A stretch of 64,000 bases of DNA from Carnobacterium funditum DSM 5970 (GTDB taxonomy: Bacteria > Bacillota > Bacilli > Lactobacillales > Carnobacteriaceae), in the NCBI RefSeq assembly GCF_000744185.1, contig NZ_JQLL01000001.1:2137001-2201000 (forward strand), written 5' to 3'. Under the pieces are notes generated by a model. The model searched no databases, was not told the origin of the DNA, and saw nothing but the letters and a program-made list of their open reading frames with translations. Numbering within the stretch: position 1 is the stretch's first letter; every line of letters starts with the position of its first letter. The position numbers and the translations under genes were made by a program. This document shows, one piece after another, positions 17,250 through 27,415 of the stretch.

Positions 17250-18077
17250 TTGATATATAAATGTACTGAAAACCAGAGGGGCTTGATTCTCGATTTTCTA
17301 GCGGAGGACCCAATAACAAATTTATTTGTTGTTGCAGATATAGAAAAATACGGATTTGATTCTTTAGATCAAGATATTTGGGCGTATACGAATGAGCTTG
17401 AAGGAATTGAAGGAGTATTATTACGGTATAAAGATATTGCTATACCGGTTCATGGTGAAGAATTTTCTGGGTTTGATACATTCTTGCCCTTGTTACAAAG
17501 TTTAGACGAAATTAAAGTAATCAGTGGTGGGAAAATAGTAGTTGATCAATATATTGATTATTTCCCAGAATTAGAAGTGACTGAAACGGTTATCTCTGTC
17601 TGTAGAGAGTTACTAGGGCAACCGCAATCTATGACTCTTGTAGAGGAGTTAGAAAAAGCTGATATTCCAGCTTATGTTATCTGGCAAAATCAATGTTTTG
17701 AAGAACCTTCGGAATCAGAAATGGTGTTATCCGAAATGTTAGCAAGTAAAGATGTAATCATAAAAATAATTAAAAATGAACACAATCAAATTATTTCTTC
17801 AGGAAGAGTATCAGCAGAAAGTTCCCAAGCTGCAATGCTTACTCGCATAGGTACGGTGAAAACTGAAGAGGGCAAGGGATATGCTACAATAATCACAGCT
17901 TATCTTACGCAACATTGTTTAGAAAATGATAAAAAAGCTTGTTTATTTTACCATAATCCTACAGCTGGAAGCATTTATCACCGGTTAGGTTACCATGATA
18001 CAACCAAAAATTGGAGTATGCTAAAAGCAAAGAAAGAAGAGACTAAAAAAAATATTTTTCAAGAACTCATTAGCTAA
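17250..18077 (+). CDS. GNAT-family acetyltransferase-like protein
   Basis: The 275-residue product has a C-terminal GNAT fold. The acetyl-CoA-binding region is recognisable around residues 190-250, with TRIGTVKTEEGKGYATIITAYL followed by LFYHNPTAGSIYHRLGY. The N-terminal half (about 1-140) is less conserved and probably a degenerate second GNAT-like domain. The frame stays open upstream into the thioesterase gene. I chose the TTG at 17250 because TAGGAGG lies 7 bases before it. Substrate unknown. A terminator follows. Confidence 0.8.
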   Translation: MIYKCTENQRGLILDFLAEDPITNLFVVADIEKYGFDSLDQDIWAYTNELEGIEGVLLRYKDIAIPVHGEEFSGFDTFLPLLQSLDEIKVISGGKIVVDQYIDYFPELEVTETVISVCRELLGQPQSMTLVEELEKADIPAYVIWQNQCFEEPSESEMVLSEMLASKDVIIKIIKNEHNQIISSGRVSAESSQAAMLTRIGTVKTEEGKGYATIITAYLTQHCLENDKKACLFYHNPTAGSIYHRLGYHDTTKNWSMLKAKKEETKKNIFQELIS

Positions 18078-18114
18078 AGGAATAGATAGGGATTTAATTA
18101 ATTTGTGTGAATGT

Positions 18115-18150
18115 AAAAAAGATTGAGATATTTTTTTCTCAATCTTTTTT
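18115..18150. terminator. Bidirectional terminator between the GNAT gene and the YhdH-type gene
   Basis: AAAAAAGATTGAGA pairs with TCTCAATCTTTTTT around a T-rich loop, with T and A runs on the two sides. The two flanking genes converge on it. Confidence 0.8.
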
Positions 18151-18157
18151 ACGTTTT

Positions 18158-19153
18158 TTATTTTATTTTTACTAGAGTACGACCATTCATTTCACCGGCT
18201 AAAATTTTAGAAAAAGCTGCAGGTAAGTCAGTTAAATTAATTTGTTGATCAACCATATTAGCCAAACCATCAGGCTTCATATCTGTTGCAAGTCTTTGCC
18301 ATAGCTGTTTTCTTAACTCGGCAGGGCATTCAACAGAATCTATCCCAATTAATTTTACGCCACGTAAGATAAAAGGTAAAACAGTTGCTGCAAAATTTAG
18401 TCCCCCTGCATTGCCACTTAATGCAATAGCACCACTATAGTTCAATTGAGCTAATAAAGTGGCTAATTGAGGCCCACCAACTGGGTCAATAATGGCTGAC
18501 CAACGTGGTTTGGCTAATGGTTTTGGCTTTGGTAACTGAATATCAGCGACAGATAAAACGGATTTTGCACCCAGTTCATGTAAATAATTCGCTGATTTTT
18601 CTTTTTTACGAGAAACAGCGGCGACAGAATAACCAAGTTTAGTCAGCATAGAAATAGCCATACTTCCTAAACCACCAGTAGCTCCAGTAACTAAGACATC
18701 TCCTTGTCCAAGACAAAGACCCGCAGATTCTAATGCGTCAATAGACTGAGCAGCTGTGAAACCAGCAGTTCCGATAATCATCGCTTCTTTTAAGGTCAAT
18801 CCATCTGGCAAAGGAATAACCCAATCACTTGGAACTCGAGCATACTCACTATATCCGCCATCATGTGCGACTCCTAATTTATAGCTTGTGACAATAACAG
18901 GATCGCCTATTTTAAATTCCGGCACAGCTGATTCAACGACTATTCCGCTTAAATCGATACCTAAAGTAAGGGGATACTGTCTTACAACGCCGCTACCCAT
19001 TTTTGCTGCCAATGCATCTTTATAATTGACACCGGAATAATGAACTTCAATTAGAACATCTCCTGCAGGTAAATCTTCTTTATTAATCATTTGAATATCA
19101 GAAACAATCGTGTTGTTTTCTTCTTTTGCAATAAAAGCTGGAAAAGATTTCAT
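18158..19153 (-). CDS. YhdH/AcuI-type NADPH-dependent quinone/acryloyl-CoA oxidoreductase
   Basis: The 331-residue protein belongs to the zinc-free medium-chain dehydrogenase/reductase group that includes E. coli YhdH and AcuI (acryloyl-CoA reductase). It has HYSGVNYKDALAA near residue 34, LGIDLSGIVVES near 65, and the NADPH site VTGATGGLGSMAISMLTKLGY near 155. A GAGGT ribosome site precedes the ATG. It shares its terminator with the convergent GNAT gene. The true substrate is uncertain; detoxification of reactive enones is a common role for the family. Confidence 0.88.
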   Translation of the reverse strand: MKSFPAFIAKEENNTIVSDIQMINKEDLPAGDVLIEVHYSGVNYKDALAAKMGSGVVRQYPLTLGIDLSGIVVESAVPEFKIGDPVIVTSYKLGVAHDGGYSEYARVPSDWVIPLPDGLTLKEAMIIGTAGFTAAQSIDALESAGLCLGQGDVLVTGATGGLGSMAISMLTKLGYSVAAVSRKKEKSANYLHELGAKSVLSVADIQLPKPKPLAKPRWSAIIDPVGGPQLATLLAQLNYSGAIALSGNAGGLNFAATVLPFILRGVKLIGIDSVECPAELRKQLWQRLATDMKPDGLANMVDQQINLTDLPAAFSKILAGEMNGRTLVKIK

Positions 19154-19228
19154 AGATTAAACCTCATTTCATTTATTTAGATACTTACATGTTACAGGAC
19201 TTCCAGTGGAAATCCAAATAAAAAAAGC

Positions 19229-19276
19229 AAAAAACTTGATACAAAGAATCAAAATGATTGTATCAAGTTTTTTGAT
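19229..19276 (-). terminator. Terminator of the mevalonate operon
   Basis: AAAAAACTTGATACA pairs with TGTATCAAGTTTTTT around a 15-base loop. On the minus strand the stem starts inside the last codons of fni, and a T run follows it. Confidence 0.75.
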
Positions 19277-20342
19277 TCTTTGTTGTCGAACGAACAGCAA
19301 AGCGAGTGTAATCTATCCCACGTGCCAAACACCAGTCTTTTGCTTCTCCAGTGATAATTAGATCACTTTGTTGTAAATCAGAAATACTATTTTTTCCTAA
19401 CATAGTCATAATAGACTTTAGGTTATCTTTCCAGTCATTGATTTGGTTGATTGTCCCCCCAACACCCTCTTTAATGACCATATTTAAGATCAATGAAGAG
19501 ATACCAACCGCTTTAGATCCTAGAGAAAGAGCCTTTATGATATCTAACGGATGACGAATTCCACCTGAAGCCAGAATGTTGGCTTTTGCCAAGTAATCTT
19601 GTGCTTCAAGTAATGAGATAACAGAGGATTGACCCCAATTTTCTAAGTAATCAATTTTATTTGTTGTACGACGGTAATTTTCAATTTGAGCAAAATTTGT
19701 TCCGCCTTTACCACTGATATCAATCGTTTTCACACCAGTGGACAAAATTAATTCGATGGTTTCACGACTCATACCAAAGCCGACTTCTTTAGCAATAATT
19801 GGAACATCTAAAGCAGAAGAGATGGCAGACAACTGGTCTAACCAATTAGAAAAATCACGGTCGCCCTCAGGCATAATCAATTCTTGTGGAGCATTAATAT
19901 GGATTTGTAAGGCATCGGCATTTAATAAGTCTACAGCTTTTTTTGCATTCTCAACTGATTGACCGGTTCCTAGATTAGCAAATACAAGACCAGATGGGTT
20001 AGCTTCTCTTATAATCGTGAAGCTATCTTTAACAGTAGGATCTTTTAAAGCTGCACTGACTGAACCTGTAGACATAGCAATTCCGGTTTCGTGGGCAACG
20101 GTAGCTAGCTTTTTATTGATTTTTTTTGTCCAATCACTGCCACCGGTCATGGCATTGATGTAAAAAGGGAAATCTAGTTGGAATGTTGCAAAAGAGGTTG
20201 AAAGATCAACTTCTTCAACAGACATTTGAGGGAAAGAATGATGAACATAATGGAGTGCATCAAAATCTGATTTAGCGGATTCTTGAAAAAAATTCATTGC
20301 TAACGAAACATGTTCATTTTTTCGGTTATTTGCAGGTTTCAT
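19263..20342 (-). CDS. fni: Isopentenyl-diphosphate delta-isomerase, type 2 (FMN-dependent)
   Basis: This enzyme isomerises isopentenyl diphosphate to dimethylallyl diphosphate with FMN and NADPH. It shows NAMTGGSDW near residue 66, KEVGFGMS near 186, ISGKGGTNFAQIE near 210 and ASGGIRHPLDIIKALSLGS near 260, all typical of type 2 isomerases. I take the ATG at 20342, behind AAAGGA, over a GTG 24 bases earlier that has no ribosome site; this gives 359 residues. It is the last gene of the mevalonate operon and directly follows mvaK2. Confidence 0.93.
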   Translation of the reverse strand: MKPANNRKNEHVSLAMNFFQESAKSDFDALHYVHHSFPQMSVEEVDLSTSFATFQLDFPFYINAMTGGSDWTKKINKKLATVAHETGIAMSTGSVSAALKDPTVKDSFTIIREANPSGLVFANLGTGQSVENAKKAVDLLNADALQIHINAPQELIMPEGDRDFSNWLDQLSAISSALDVPIIAKEVGFGMSRETIELILSTGVKTIDISGKGGTNFAQIENYRRTTNKIDYLENWGQSSVISLLEAQDYLAKANILASGGIRHPLDIIKALSLGSKAVGISSLILNMVIKEGVGGTINQINDWKDNLKSIMTMLGKNSISDLQQSDLIITGEAKDWCLARGIDYTRFAVRSTTKNQKT

Positions 20343-20369
20343 GAGGATCATCCTTTCTTTTTTCACTAG

Positions 20370-21446
20370 TTATTTATTGTTGTAAACGTGTAATGGCAAA
20401 TTGGTGATGCCTTCTTCCTCCCAAGCGGTCATCAATGGCAATAGACCTTCTTTGCGATTAAATAACACAATGCCACAATCGCCTCCACCTGCACCAGAAG
20501 ATTTTGCCGCCCCGTGGTACAATTCGGCAACAGTGCATAATCGAGTTAAGGCAGGCGTTTCAATGACTACACCAGTGTCTTTACTCATTTTGATCAATAG
20601 TTCACGATTTGTTCTGATTTGTTCTTGGATAAGGCCAATGTTATTATTTTGGAATCCTTGAACCATTAGATTAACACACTGTTTACTTTCTTTTAAAAAC
20701 TGTTCATATGCGTTTTGATCTCGGCTTCTTTGATTAGTCACTTCATCGACTAAATCTGAAGTAGAAGCGGGAGAACCTGTCCAACCAATGACTAAACGTA
20801 GGTCACGAGGAGGGGTTAAAGGTGTAATAGAAAGCAGTGGCCAATCTTTATCAATTAACTCTTTGATAGAAGACTTTCGCTCGTTTTGTTGGGCTGTAAC
20901 CCACTCACGATCAAAAGTAGTGAAAGCTATCCAACCTCCATAAACACTTGCAGCCACATCGCCACAAGAACCGTTACTTTTAACAGAAAGATGAGCTAAT
21001 GCTGCAAGTTTAAAAACCAATTCGTCTGTATCTTCTAATTCATAAAATTGACACAACGCTTTAACGGTAGCAACGGTTACAGCTGCACTCGAACCCAGTC
21101 CGTACTTTCGACCGTTGGAACTATCCAACTCGCTATCAATAGTCAAACTAAATAAAGAAAGTTCTTTATTTAGTTCTTTAGCATATTTTTCTGTTACTGT
21201 GATAGCGGCTAAAATATAATGAAAAGGATTTTCTCGTTTATCTAATACCAATTGGTCATGATGTCTTCTCCACAAAATAGGGAGGTTTCCATATTGAAAG
21301 GACGTAATACTGCCAACGTTTTTTGTTTGTTCAAGTGAGACAGTAATAAATTGATCAACTGCTACGATGATAGCTGGATGACCAGGTTCGACCACTGCAT
21401 ATTCACCCGCAATATAAAGCTTACCAGGTGCTGAAACTTCTATCAT
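20370..21446 (-). CDS. mvaK2: Phosphomevalonate kinase
   Basis: This GHMP kinase phosphorylates phosphomevalonate to mevalonate diphosphate. The 358 residues show the N-terminal APGKLYIAGEYAVVEPGHPA, the ATP loop KYGLGSSAAVTVATVKAL near residue 114, and the C-terminal SSGAGGGDCGIVL near 317. AAAGGAGGA precedes the ATG. It is the third gene of the operon mvaK1-mvaD-mvaK2-fni. Confidence 0.95.
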   Translation of the reverse strand: MIEVSAPGKLYIAGEYAVVEPGHPAIIVAVDQFITVSLEQTKNVGSITSFQYGNLPILWRRHHDQLVLDKRENPFHYILAAITVTEKYAKELNKELSLFSLTIDSELDSSNGRKYGLGSSAAVTVATVKALCQFYELEDTDELVFKLAALAHLSVKSNGSCGDVAASVYGGWIAFTTFDREWVTAQQNERKSSIKELIDKDWPLLSITPLTPPRDLRLVIGWTGSPASTSDLVDEVTNQRSRDQNAYEQFLKESKQCVNLMVQGFQNNNIGLIQEQIRTNRELLIKMSKDTGVVIETPALTRLCTVAELYHGAAKSSGAGGGDCGIVLFNRKEGLLPLMTAWEEEGITNLPLHVYNNK

Positions 21447-21480
21447 TTAGTCTTCCTCCTTTGAAAGTTAATACTCATCA

Positions 21481-22455
21481 TTACTCTGATAGAATTTTAA
21501 GTCCTTCACCAGGCTTAGCAACAATTAATTGATTAGGGTTAAAAAAATCTGCAAATCTTTTTTTTATTTTCTCACTATCTGTTAAGCGACAAAGAACTTT
21601 CACATTAGGACCAGCATCCATTGTAAAGTAACAAGGCATACCCTCTTGACGTAACTGACGGACTAACTGCATCGCAACCACACTATCTGGTTCCCAATAA
21701 GAAAGAGGAGGGTTAGCGCCTAACATCGTCCCATGCATTTTCATGCCATTACTTTCGGTTATTTCGCCCATTTTTTGGAAATCACGTGAGCGGATGGCTT
21801 CTTTTATTTCACTTAAATCTTTGGTTGTACTCTCTAACCATCCTGAATAAAAAGGAGAGGTTTCTACTGTACTTTTCATTCCTTCGCGACTAGATAGTTC
21901 TTTTTGTCTGCTATTAACAACAACGACTAGCATTCCAATATCCCAATCAGCGTCATCAATTGGAACTGCATACGAGTCAGCTGAAGAAGTGCCCATCTGC
22001 CACTCAACAAATCCTCCATAAATACTGCGGGTAGCTGATCCAGACCCTCTACGTGCATACAGAGATAATTCGCGATTAGTTAAATGGAGACCACTCGCTA
22101 AGTTAGCAGCTCCAGCTAAAGCAGCCATACCGGATGCTGAAGAAGCTAAACCAGCGGCTGTAGGGACAAAATTAGTACTTTTAATCAACGCAGGAGAATG
22201 GATGCCGGCAGTTTCTCTAAATAAATCTAAAAATTGACTAACTTTTTTTGTGGCTATTTCATTTTGCAAGACATCATTTAAGTAGAAAGTATCTTTTTGA
22301 CAAGCATCATCAAATACAACCGAAGTATCTGTGTAAAAAGCATCCAACGTCAGAGAAAGGCTGCTGCTAGCTGGCAAAATAAGCTTTTCATCACGTTTTC
22401 CCCAATATTTTATTAAAGCAATATTCGTATGTGCTCGAACTTTTTTTTCAGTCAT
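21481..22455 (-). CDS. mvaD: Mevalonate diphosphate decarboxylase
   Basis: MvaD converts mevalonate diphosphate to isopentenyl diphosphate with ATP. The 324 residues begin with the family segment AHTNIALIKYWGKRDEKLILP. It shows PTAAGLASSASGMAALAGAA near residue 100, RRGSGSATRSIYGGFVEW near 135 and TMDAGPNVKVLC near 279. AAGGACGAG precedes the ATG. Its start codon lies one base after the mvaK1 stop codon, so translation is coupled. Confidence 0.96.
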   Translation of the reverse strand: MTEKKVRAHTNIALIKYWGKRDEKLILPASSSLSLTLDAFYTDTSVVFDDACQKDTFYLNDVLQNEIATKKVSQFLDLFRETAGIHSPALIKSTNFVPTAAGLASSASGMAALAGAANLASGLHLTNRELSLYARRGSGSATRSIYGGFVEWQMGTSSADSYAVPIDDADWDIGMLVVVVNSRQKELSSREGMKSTVETSPFYSGWLESTTKDLSEIKEAIRSRDFQKMGEITESNGMKMHGTMLGANPPLSYWEPDSVVAMQLVRQLRQEGMPCYFTMDAGPNVKVLCRLTDSEKIKKRFADFFNPNQLIVAKPGEGLKILSE

Positions 22456-22456
22456 C

Positions 22457-23389
22457 TCACTCGTCCTTTCTCATGTTATAAATCCATGTATGGTTAGCTC
22501 CTGCTTGTAACAAAGCTTTGGATAACTGAATAGCATTATCTTCATTTTTGGCTAAGGCAATCATACAACCACCACGTCCACCGCCTGTTAATTTTGCACC
22601 TATAGCTCCTGAATCTAGTGCAGTATGAACAAGGTGGTTTAATTCTTGATTGCTGATGCCTAAAGAGTCGAGTTGTTCATGAGCTTGGGTCATAAACGTT
22701 CCTAATTCAATTGGTTGGTCTTGTTCAATAGCCCATTTAGCTTGATTAGCTAATAGCCCTAATTTTTTTATAGCTAAATCTGTTTCTCTGGGAGCAGATT
22801 GATACAATTCTGCAATGTTTTCGACAGCTTCTTTTGTTTGACTGGTAATACCAGTATCGGCTACGACTAAGTAAGCTGTGACTCTAAGTGGGAAAAACTG
22901 AAAATCTTGCCCCTTAATGTAATAAAGAGGGGATTGACCACTAGTCATGGCAGCATCCAAACCGCTCGGATTATTATGTGCGATTGTTTCAGAGATATTC
23001 GTTAGTTGTAGCAATACTGAATTAGATAATGACTCGTCAAAGTAATGAAACAAGGCACGTATTGTCGCGACAGCAACTGCGGCACTAGATCCCATTCCTC
23101 TTTCAGCAGGGATTGTACTCGTGATAGTAATATCAAAGTTTTCGAGGGGTTTATTTAACTTTTTAACCGTTTCAACAATCACAGTCACCAAATTTAATAA
23201 GCGCTCAGGAGCTGTAGATAGCGGTCCTTTATAAAAAAAACAATCTAACGTAACCGGTCCATTCGTCGTTTCAATCGTCGTTTCAATCGCTGTAGCAAGA
23301 AACGGGATCGCTATAGCAGGTTCACCATAAACTACAGAATGTTCTCCCATTAAAATAATTTTTCCGTTCGATATACCAGTTGCTCTCAT
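22457..23389 (-). CDS. mvaK1: Mevalonate kinase
   Basis: Mevalonate kinase phosphorylates mevalonate at C5, the first step encoded by this operon. The protein shows GKIILMGEHSVVYGEPAIAIP near residue 8 and the GHMP ATP loop ERGMGSSAAVAVATIRALF near 93. It also has NPSGLDAAMTSG near 133 and the C-terminal KLTGGGRGGCMIAL near 267. I chose the ATG at 23389, 4 bases after a very strong AAAAGGAGGTG site, over an earlier in-frame start; this gives 310 residues. HMG-CoA synthase and reductase are not in the window. Confidence 0.95.
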   Translation of the reverse strand: MRATGISNGKIILMGEHSVVYGEPAIAIPFLATAIETTIETTNGPVTLDCFFYKGPLSTAPERLLNLVTVIVETVKKLNKPLENFDITITSTIPAERGMGSSAAVAVATIRALFHYFDESLSNSVLLQLTNISETIAHNNPSGLDAAMTSGQSPLYYIKGQDFQFFPLRVTAYLVVADTGITSQTKEAVENIAELYQSAPRETDLAIKKLGLLANQAKWAIEQDQPIELGTFMTQAHEQLDSLGISNQELNHLVHTALDSGAIGAKLTGGGRGGCMIALAKNEDNAIQLSKALLQAGANHTWIYNMRKDE

Positions 23390-23429
23390 AAGACACCTCC
23401 TTTTCTGATATTTTTTTAGTTTTTTCATT

Positions 23430-24300
23430 TTTATCGATAAGTTCGCTAATTTTTCAATAATCTATGGTGCAGTATCCTATAGAGGCATACCTTGTATACC
23501 ATAACGAACAGCTAACTTATGTAATGAACCACAGATGATTCCAATTAATAAAATCCTGGAAATATGGATAAGACTTTCATCCACATAAGCCAATAATAAA
23601 ATAAATGAGATGAATAGTCCAAGAACAGCTTCGTGAGATACTTTAGTTCACACAAAATGAGAAATTGCGTTAGCGTAATTGGAATAATAAAGTCAAAAGG
23701 ATAATACTTAACAAAGCTAAACGTTCATTTTTACCAATTAAAGATAAAAATAGAGCGTCAACAATAAATAATAGAGCAGCATAAGGCTGGACAATAGCAG
23801 CAAAATTTGCCTAGCAAGTAGCAAGTAGCAAGTAGCAATCAAAAGTAATCTAGGGCTAGAGATAGCCGTTCTGATTAAGGAACCAGCCGCCATTTTTTTG
23901 GTAGTCATGACAGATAGGCCTCTGTTCTTCAAGAAAAGAGCATGCTCAATCATTGGATTAGATAAAACACTACCTGGCAAACCAACTAATGCAGTTGGCA
24001 TAGCAGTCTTTAAATTTAAGGTTATAATAGTTGAAACGAAAAAAGTTGAAATAATGATAAGCTGTGTCCCTATTAAAACTAGTGCTAACGACACAGGGAA
24101 AAGAACCGGCGTTTCATTCGTTCCGGGAATAAATTCAATAAAAGGACACAACAAAAAGACTAATCAGGAAGCAAGAACCATTTGAGCTAATAAAAAAGCA
24201 ACCACTGTTTTGAACTTTGAGAATAAAATGGCTAAAACTAAACTGCGTATAGCTGTGATATCTCCCCAGATTTCAATCAGTTTTTTTCTCCTACTCGGTT
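23430..24300 (-). pseudogene. Decayed multi-pass membrane protein gene
   Basis: The minus strand from about 24300 to 23480 encodes hydrophobic stretches in changing frames: TVVAFLLAQMVLAS, then LFPVSLALVLIGTQLIIIST, then AVLGLFISFILLLAYVDE and GIICGSLHKLAVRYGIQGMP. At least one stop (near 24162) and several frame changes break it. The longest intact piece, about 138 codons, ends at 23738. The original protein probably had eight or more membrane segments. I do not recognise the transporter family. A 7-bp tandem repeat lies inside it. Confidence 0.65.
23813..23838. repeat. Tandem repeat of AGCAAGT, 3.7 copies
   Basis: Three full perfect copies of AGCAAGT plus AGCAA lie inside the decayed membrane-protein gene. 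Seven is not a multiple of three, so gain or loss of a unit shifts the frame. This may be one of the lesions. Confidence 0.9.
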
Positions 24301-24470
24301 AAACCTCCAATTGATACTAATAAATGAATCTTTTGAAAAATAAAAAGAATAAGACTCCTAACAATCTCATATTACACTAAATAAGTTTGCATTGACTAGT
24401 TAAGATTCCTTAAAGATAACATGTTCAATAAAAAGGATTTAAGAGATTGCTATAATTAGTACAGATTATT

Positions 24471-24479
24471 TGTTATAAT
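24471..24479 (+). promoter_or_regulatory. Extended -10 promoter element before coaA
   Basis: TGTTATAAT at 24471-24479 is a TGn extended -10 hexamer, 37 bases before the coaA start codon. No strong -35 is seen at the right distance. Confidence 0.5.
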
Positions 24480-24515
24480 CATACAGAAGTTTAAAAGAAC
24501 TTGGAGGTCCACTGC

Positions 24516-25439
24516 ATGAAAGAATCAGCAACATTTCATATTATCGAACGGGATGAATGGAAAGAATTAAATAAGAATACTGCTGCGCCATTGAGTCATC
24601 AAGAATTAGCAGAGTTAACGGGTCTAAATGACCGCATTTCTTTATTAGATGTCGAAGAAGTTTATGTACCAATCATCCAATTACTGGATGTCTATATTCG
24701 TCAATATGAGCATTTACAAGCAAAAAAGAACGATTTTTTAGGGCAAAAGATTGTAAAAAAACCTTATATTATTGGGATAGCAGGAAGTGTTGCAGTTGGA
24801 AAGAGTACCGTTGCACGCTTGCTACAGACGTTGCTTTCTCGTGTATATAAAAATAAAACCGTCGACATGATTACTACAGATGGGTTCCTTTATCCCAATG
24901 AACGATTACGAAAAGACAATATACTAAATCGCAAAGGCTTTCCTGAAAGCTATGATATGGCTCGATTGATCACCTTTTTAGGGGATGTGAAAAACGGAAA
25001 AGAAAATGTTTTTTCTCCGGTTTATTCACATCAAATATACGATATCATTGAAAATAAGTTTCATGTATTAAATCAACCGGATATTCTAATAGTAGAAGGC
25101 ATCAACATACTTCAATTGCCAGCGAATGAGCAAATTTACATCAGTGATTTTTTTGATTTCTCTATCTATGTTGATGCTGAGCCTGCACAGATTGAAAAAT
25201 GGTATTTAGAGCGATTTGGTACATTAATGGATACTGCATTTACAGATCCAAGCAACTATTATTACCCTTATGCTCAAGGTGATCGAGAAGATGCGTTTGT
25301 AATGGCTCGAGGCATCTGGGAAAAAGTGAATTTAAAAAATTTAACTGAATTTATTATGCCAACCCGAAATCGGGCAGATTTAATCTTGCATAAAAGTGGA
25401 AATCATTTTATTGACCGTTTATTACTTCGGAAATATTAA
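24516..25439 (+). CDS. coaA: Pantothenate kinase, type I
   Basis: CoaA phosphorylates pantothenate, the committed step of coenzyme A synthesis. The P-loop GSVAVGKSTVARLL lies near residue 90, followed by DMITTDGFLYPNERL and the CoaA pattern DFSIYVDAEPAQIEKWYLERF near 224. I chose the ATG at 24516 because GGAGG lies 8 bases before it; a TTG at 24501 overlaps that ribosome site. The product is 307 residues, normal for type I enzymes. It stands alone. Confidence 0.95.
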   Translation: MKESATFHIIERDEWKELNKNTAAPLSHQELAELTGLNDRISLLDVEEVYVPIIQLLDVYIRQYEHLQAKKNDFLGQKIVKKPYIIGIAGSVAVGKSTVARLLQTLLSRVYKNKTVDMITTDGFLYPNERLRKDNILNRKGFPESYDMARLITFLGDVKNGKENVFSPVYSHQIYDIIENKFHVLNQPDILIVEGINILQLPANEQIYISDFFDFSIYVDAEPAQIEKWYLERFGTLMDTAFTDPSNYYYPYAQGDREDAFVMARGIWEKVNLKNLTEFIMPTRNRADLILHKSGNHFIDRLLLRKY

Positions 25440-25570
25440 AAAAAGTCAGAAAAGCGTTTTCGACATATTGATTTGTCTACTCAGAGTCGATACAATGAAG
25501 CGTAACAGAGAATTATACTTAAAATAGATAACGAACTGTAAAAAAAAGAAAAATAGATGGGGTGAACTGC

Positions 25571-27127
25571 GTGGCAATAACGACTGATTTAACAAATGTT
25601 GAAAAGATTGTAGTGCTTGATTTTGGAAGTCAATACAATCAATTAATTACACGTCGTATTAGAGAATTCGGTGTGTTTTCTGAACTGATTTCTCACAAAG
25701 TAACAGCAAAAGAGCTAAGCAATATGAATGCAAAAGGCATTATTTTCTCAGGTGGACCGATGAGTGTATACGATGACGGTGCTTATTCTGTTGATCCTGC
25801 TATCTTTGAACTGGGAATTCCTATCTTAGGCATTTGTTATGGCATGCAGCTGATGACAACTGCACTAGGTGGAAAAGTAGAAGCCAGTTCAAATCGTGAA
25901 TATGGAAAAGCTGGTATTCAAATAACGAATGCTCAGGCCCCTTTATTTAAAGGTTTAGCAAAAGAAGAGACCGTTTGGATGAGTCATGGCGATTTAGTCA
26001 CTCAAGTTCCGACAGGTTTTGAAGTTGCAGCAACGAGTCCACATTGCCCAATTGCATCGATGGTTGATTCGAAAAGGAATTTTCATGCGGTTCAATTCCA
26101 TCCAGAAGTACGTCACACGGAACAAGGAAATGCAATGCTAAAAAACTTTGCTTTTTCTGTTTGTGATTGCAAAGGAACGTGGAGCATCAGTAACTTTATC
26201 GATATTGAAATTGCAAAAATTCGTGAAACAGTTGGGACTAAAAATGTCTTATTAGCCTTATCTGGCGGAGTAGACTCAAGTGTTGTAGGAGTCTTATTGC
26301 AAAAAGCTATTGGAGAGCAATTGACGTGTATTTTTGTTGATCACGGCCTATTGCGTAAAAATGAAGGCGATCAAGTTATGGATAGTTTAGAAGGTAAATT
26401 TGGTTTAAATGTCATCAGAGTAGACGCTAAAAAACGCTTCATGGATAAACTAATTGGTGTTAGTGACCCAGAACAAAAACGTAAAATTATCGGAAATGAA
26501 TTTATTTATGTTTTTGATGATGAAGCAACAAAACTAAAAGGGATTGAATTCTTAGCGCAAGGCACCCTTTATACGGATGTGATTGAAAGTGGAACAGATA
26601 CAGCTCAAACCATCAAATCACACCATAACGTTGGCGGACTTCCTGAAGACATGCAATTCAAATTAATTGAACCATTGAACACGTTATTTAAAGATGAAGT
26701 ACGTGAATTAGGAATTGAATTAGGTATGCCAGAAAGCTTAGTATGGCGTCAACCATTCCCAGGTCCTGGATTAGGTATTCGTGTACTTGGCGAACTAACT
26801 GAAGAAAAAATAGAAATCGTACGTGAAAGTGATGCTATTCTACGTGAAGAAATCGCATTAGCTGGACTTGATCGTGACGTGTGGCAATACTTTACCGTTT
26901 TACCTGGTATCCGTAGTGTTGGTGTGATGGGCGACGGACGGACGTATGATTACACTGTTGGTGTTCGTGCGGTTACTTCAATCGACGGTATGACAAGTGA
27001 TTTTGCTCGTATCCCATGGGATGTCTTGCAAAAAATATCTGTCCGTATCGTAAACGAAGTTGCTCACGTTAACCGTATCGTGTACGACATAACGAGCAAA
27101 CCACCTTCTACTATCGAGTGGGAATGA
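25571..27127 (+). CDS. guaA: GMP synthase (glutamine-hydrolysing)
   Basis: GuaA converts XMP to GMP with glutamine and ATP. An N-terminal class I glutamine amidotransferase holds GICYGMQLM with the catalytic cysteine near residue 87, and HPEV near 178. The ATP-pyrophosphatase P-loop [13 protein letters not shown] lies near 232. The C-terminal dimerisation domain has [14 protein letters not shown] and ends in PPSTIEWE. The GTG at 25571, with GGGGTGA about 8 bases upstream, gives 518 residues; another GTG nine bases earlier is possible. No purine riboswitch is recognisable upstream. Confidence 0.95.
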   Translation: MAITTDLTNVEKIVVLDFGSQYNQLITRRIREFGVFSELISHKVTAKELSNMNAKGIIFSGGPMSVYDDGAYSVDPAIFELGIPILGICYGMQLMTTALGGKVEASSNREYGKAGIQITNAQAPLFKGLAKEETVWMSHGDLVTQVPTGFEVAATSPHCPIASMVDSKRNFHAVQFHPEVRHTEQGNAMLKNFAFSVCDCKGTWSISNFIDIEIAKIRETVGTKNVLLALSGGVDSSVVGVLLQKAIGEQLTCIFVDHGLLRKNEGDQVMDSLEGKFGLNVIRVDAKKRFMDKLIGVSDPEQKRKIIGNEFIYVFDDEATKLKGIEFLAQGTLYTDVIESGTDTAQTIKSHHNVGGLPEDMQFKLIEPLNTLFKDEVRELGIELGMPESLVWRQPFPGPGLGIRVLGELTEEKIEIVRESDAILREEIALAGLDRDVWQYFTVLPGIRSVGVMGDGRTYDYTVGVRAVTSIDGMTSDFARIPWDVLQKISVRIVNEVAHVNRIVYDITSKPPSTIEWE

Positions 27128-27134
27128 AAATAGA

Positions 27135-27180
27135 AAACCTGTTAGACGTTGGTAATTCAACGTTCTAACAGGTTTTTTTA
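27135..27180 (+). terminator. Terminator after guaA
   Basis: AACCTGTTAGACGTTG pairs with CAACGTTCTAACAGGTT (one bulge) around a 6-base loop, followed by seven T. Confidence 0.88.
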
Positions 27181-27415
27181 TTGCACTGGACTTAAATGGG
27201 ACGTAATTTGTAAATCGTTTAATTGTTTGGCCATATCTTGTTTTTTTATAGATAACTATATCCTGAATAATTCATACTTTTTATGAAATGCTCTAGAAAA
27301 ACTGTTCTAATGCTAGTTTTCGTTAATTTTCGCAGCACCCTTTGGGAGAGCAAAAAGAACCTGAATCTGCTAGGGTTAAAGCGACTAAACATAACCAAAG
27401 AAAGGGGTTCTCTTT

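Noticed and set aside
25440-25570. Purine riboswitch before guaA
   Set aside because: I see neither the conserved core nor a terminator hairpin in the leader.
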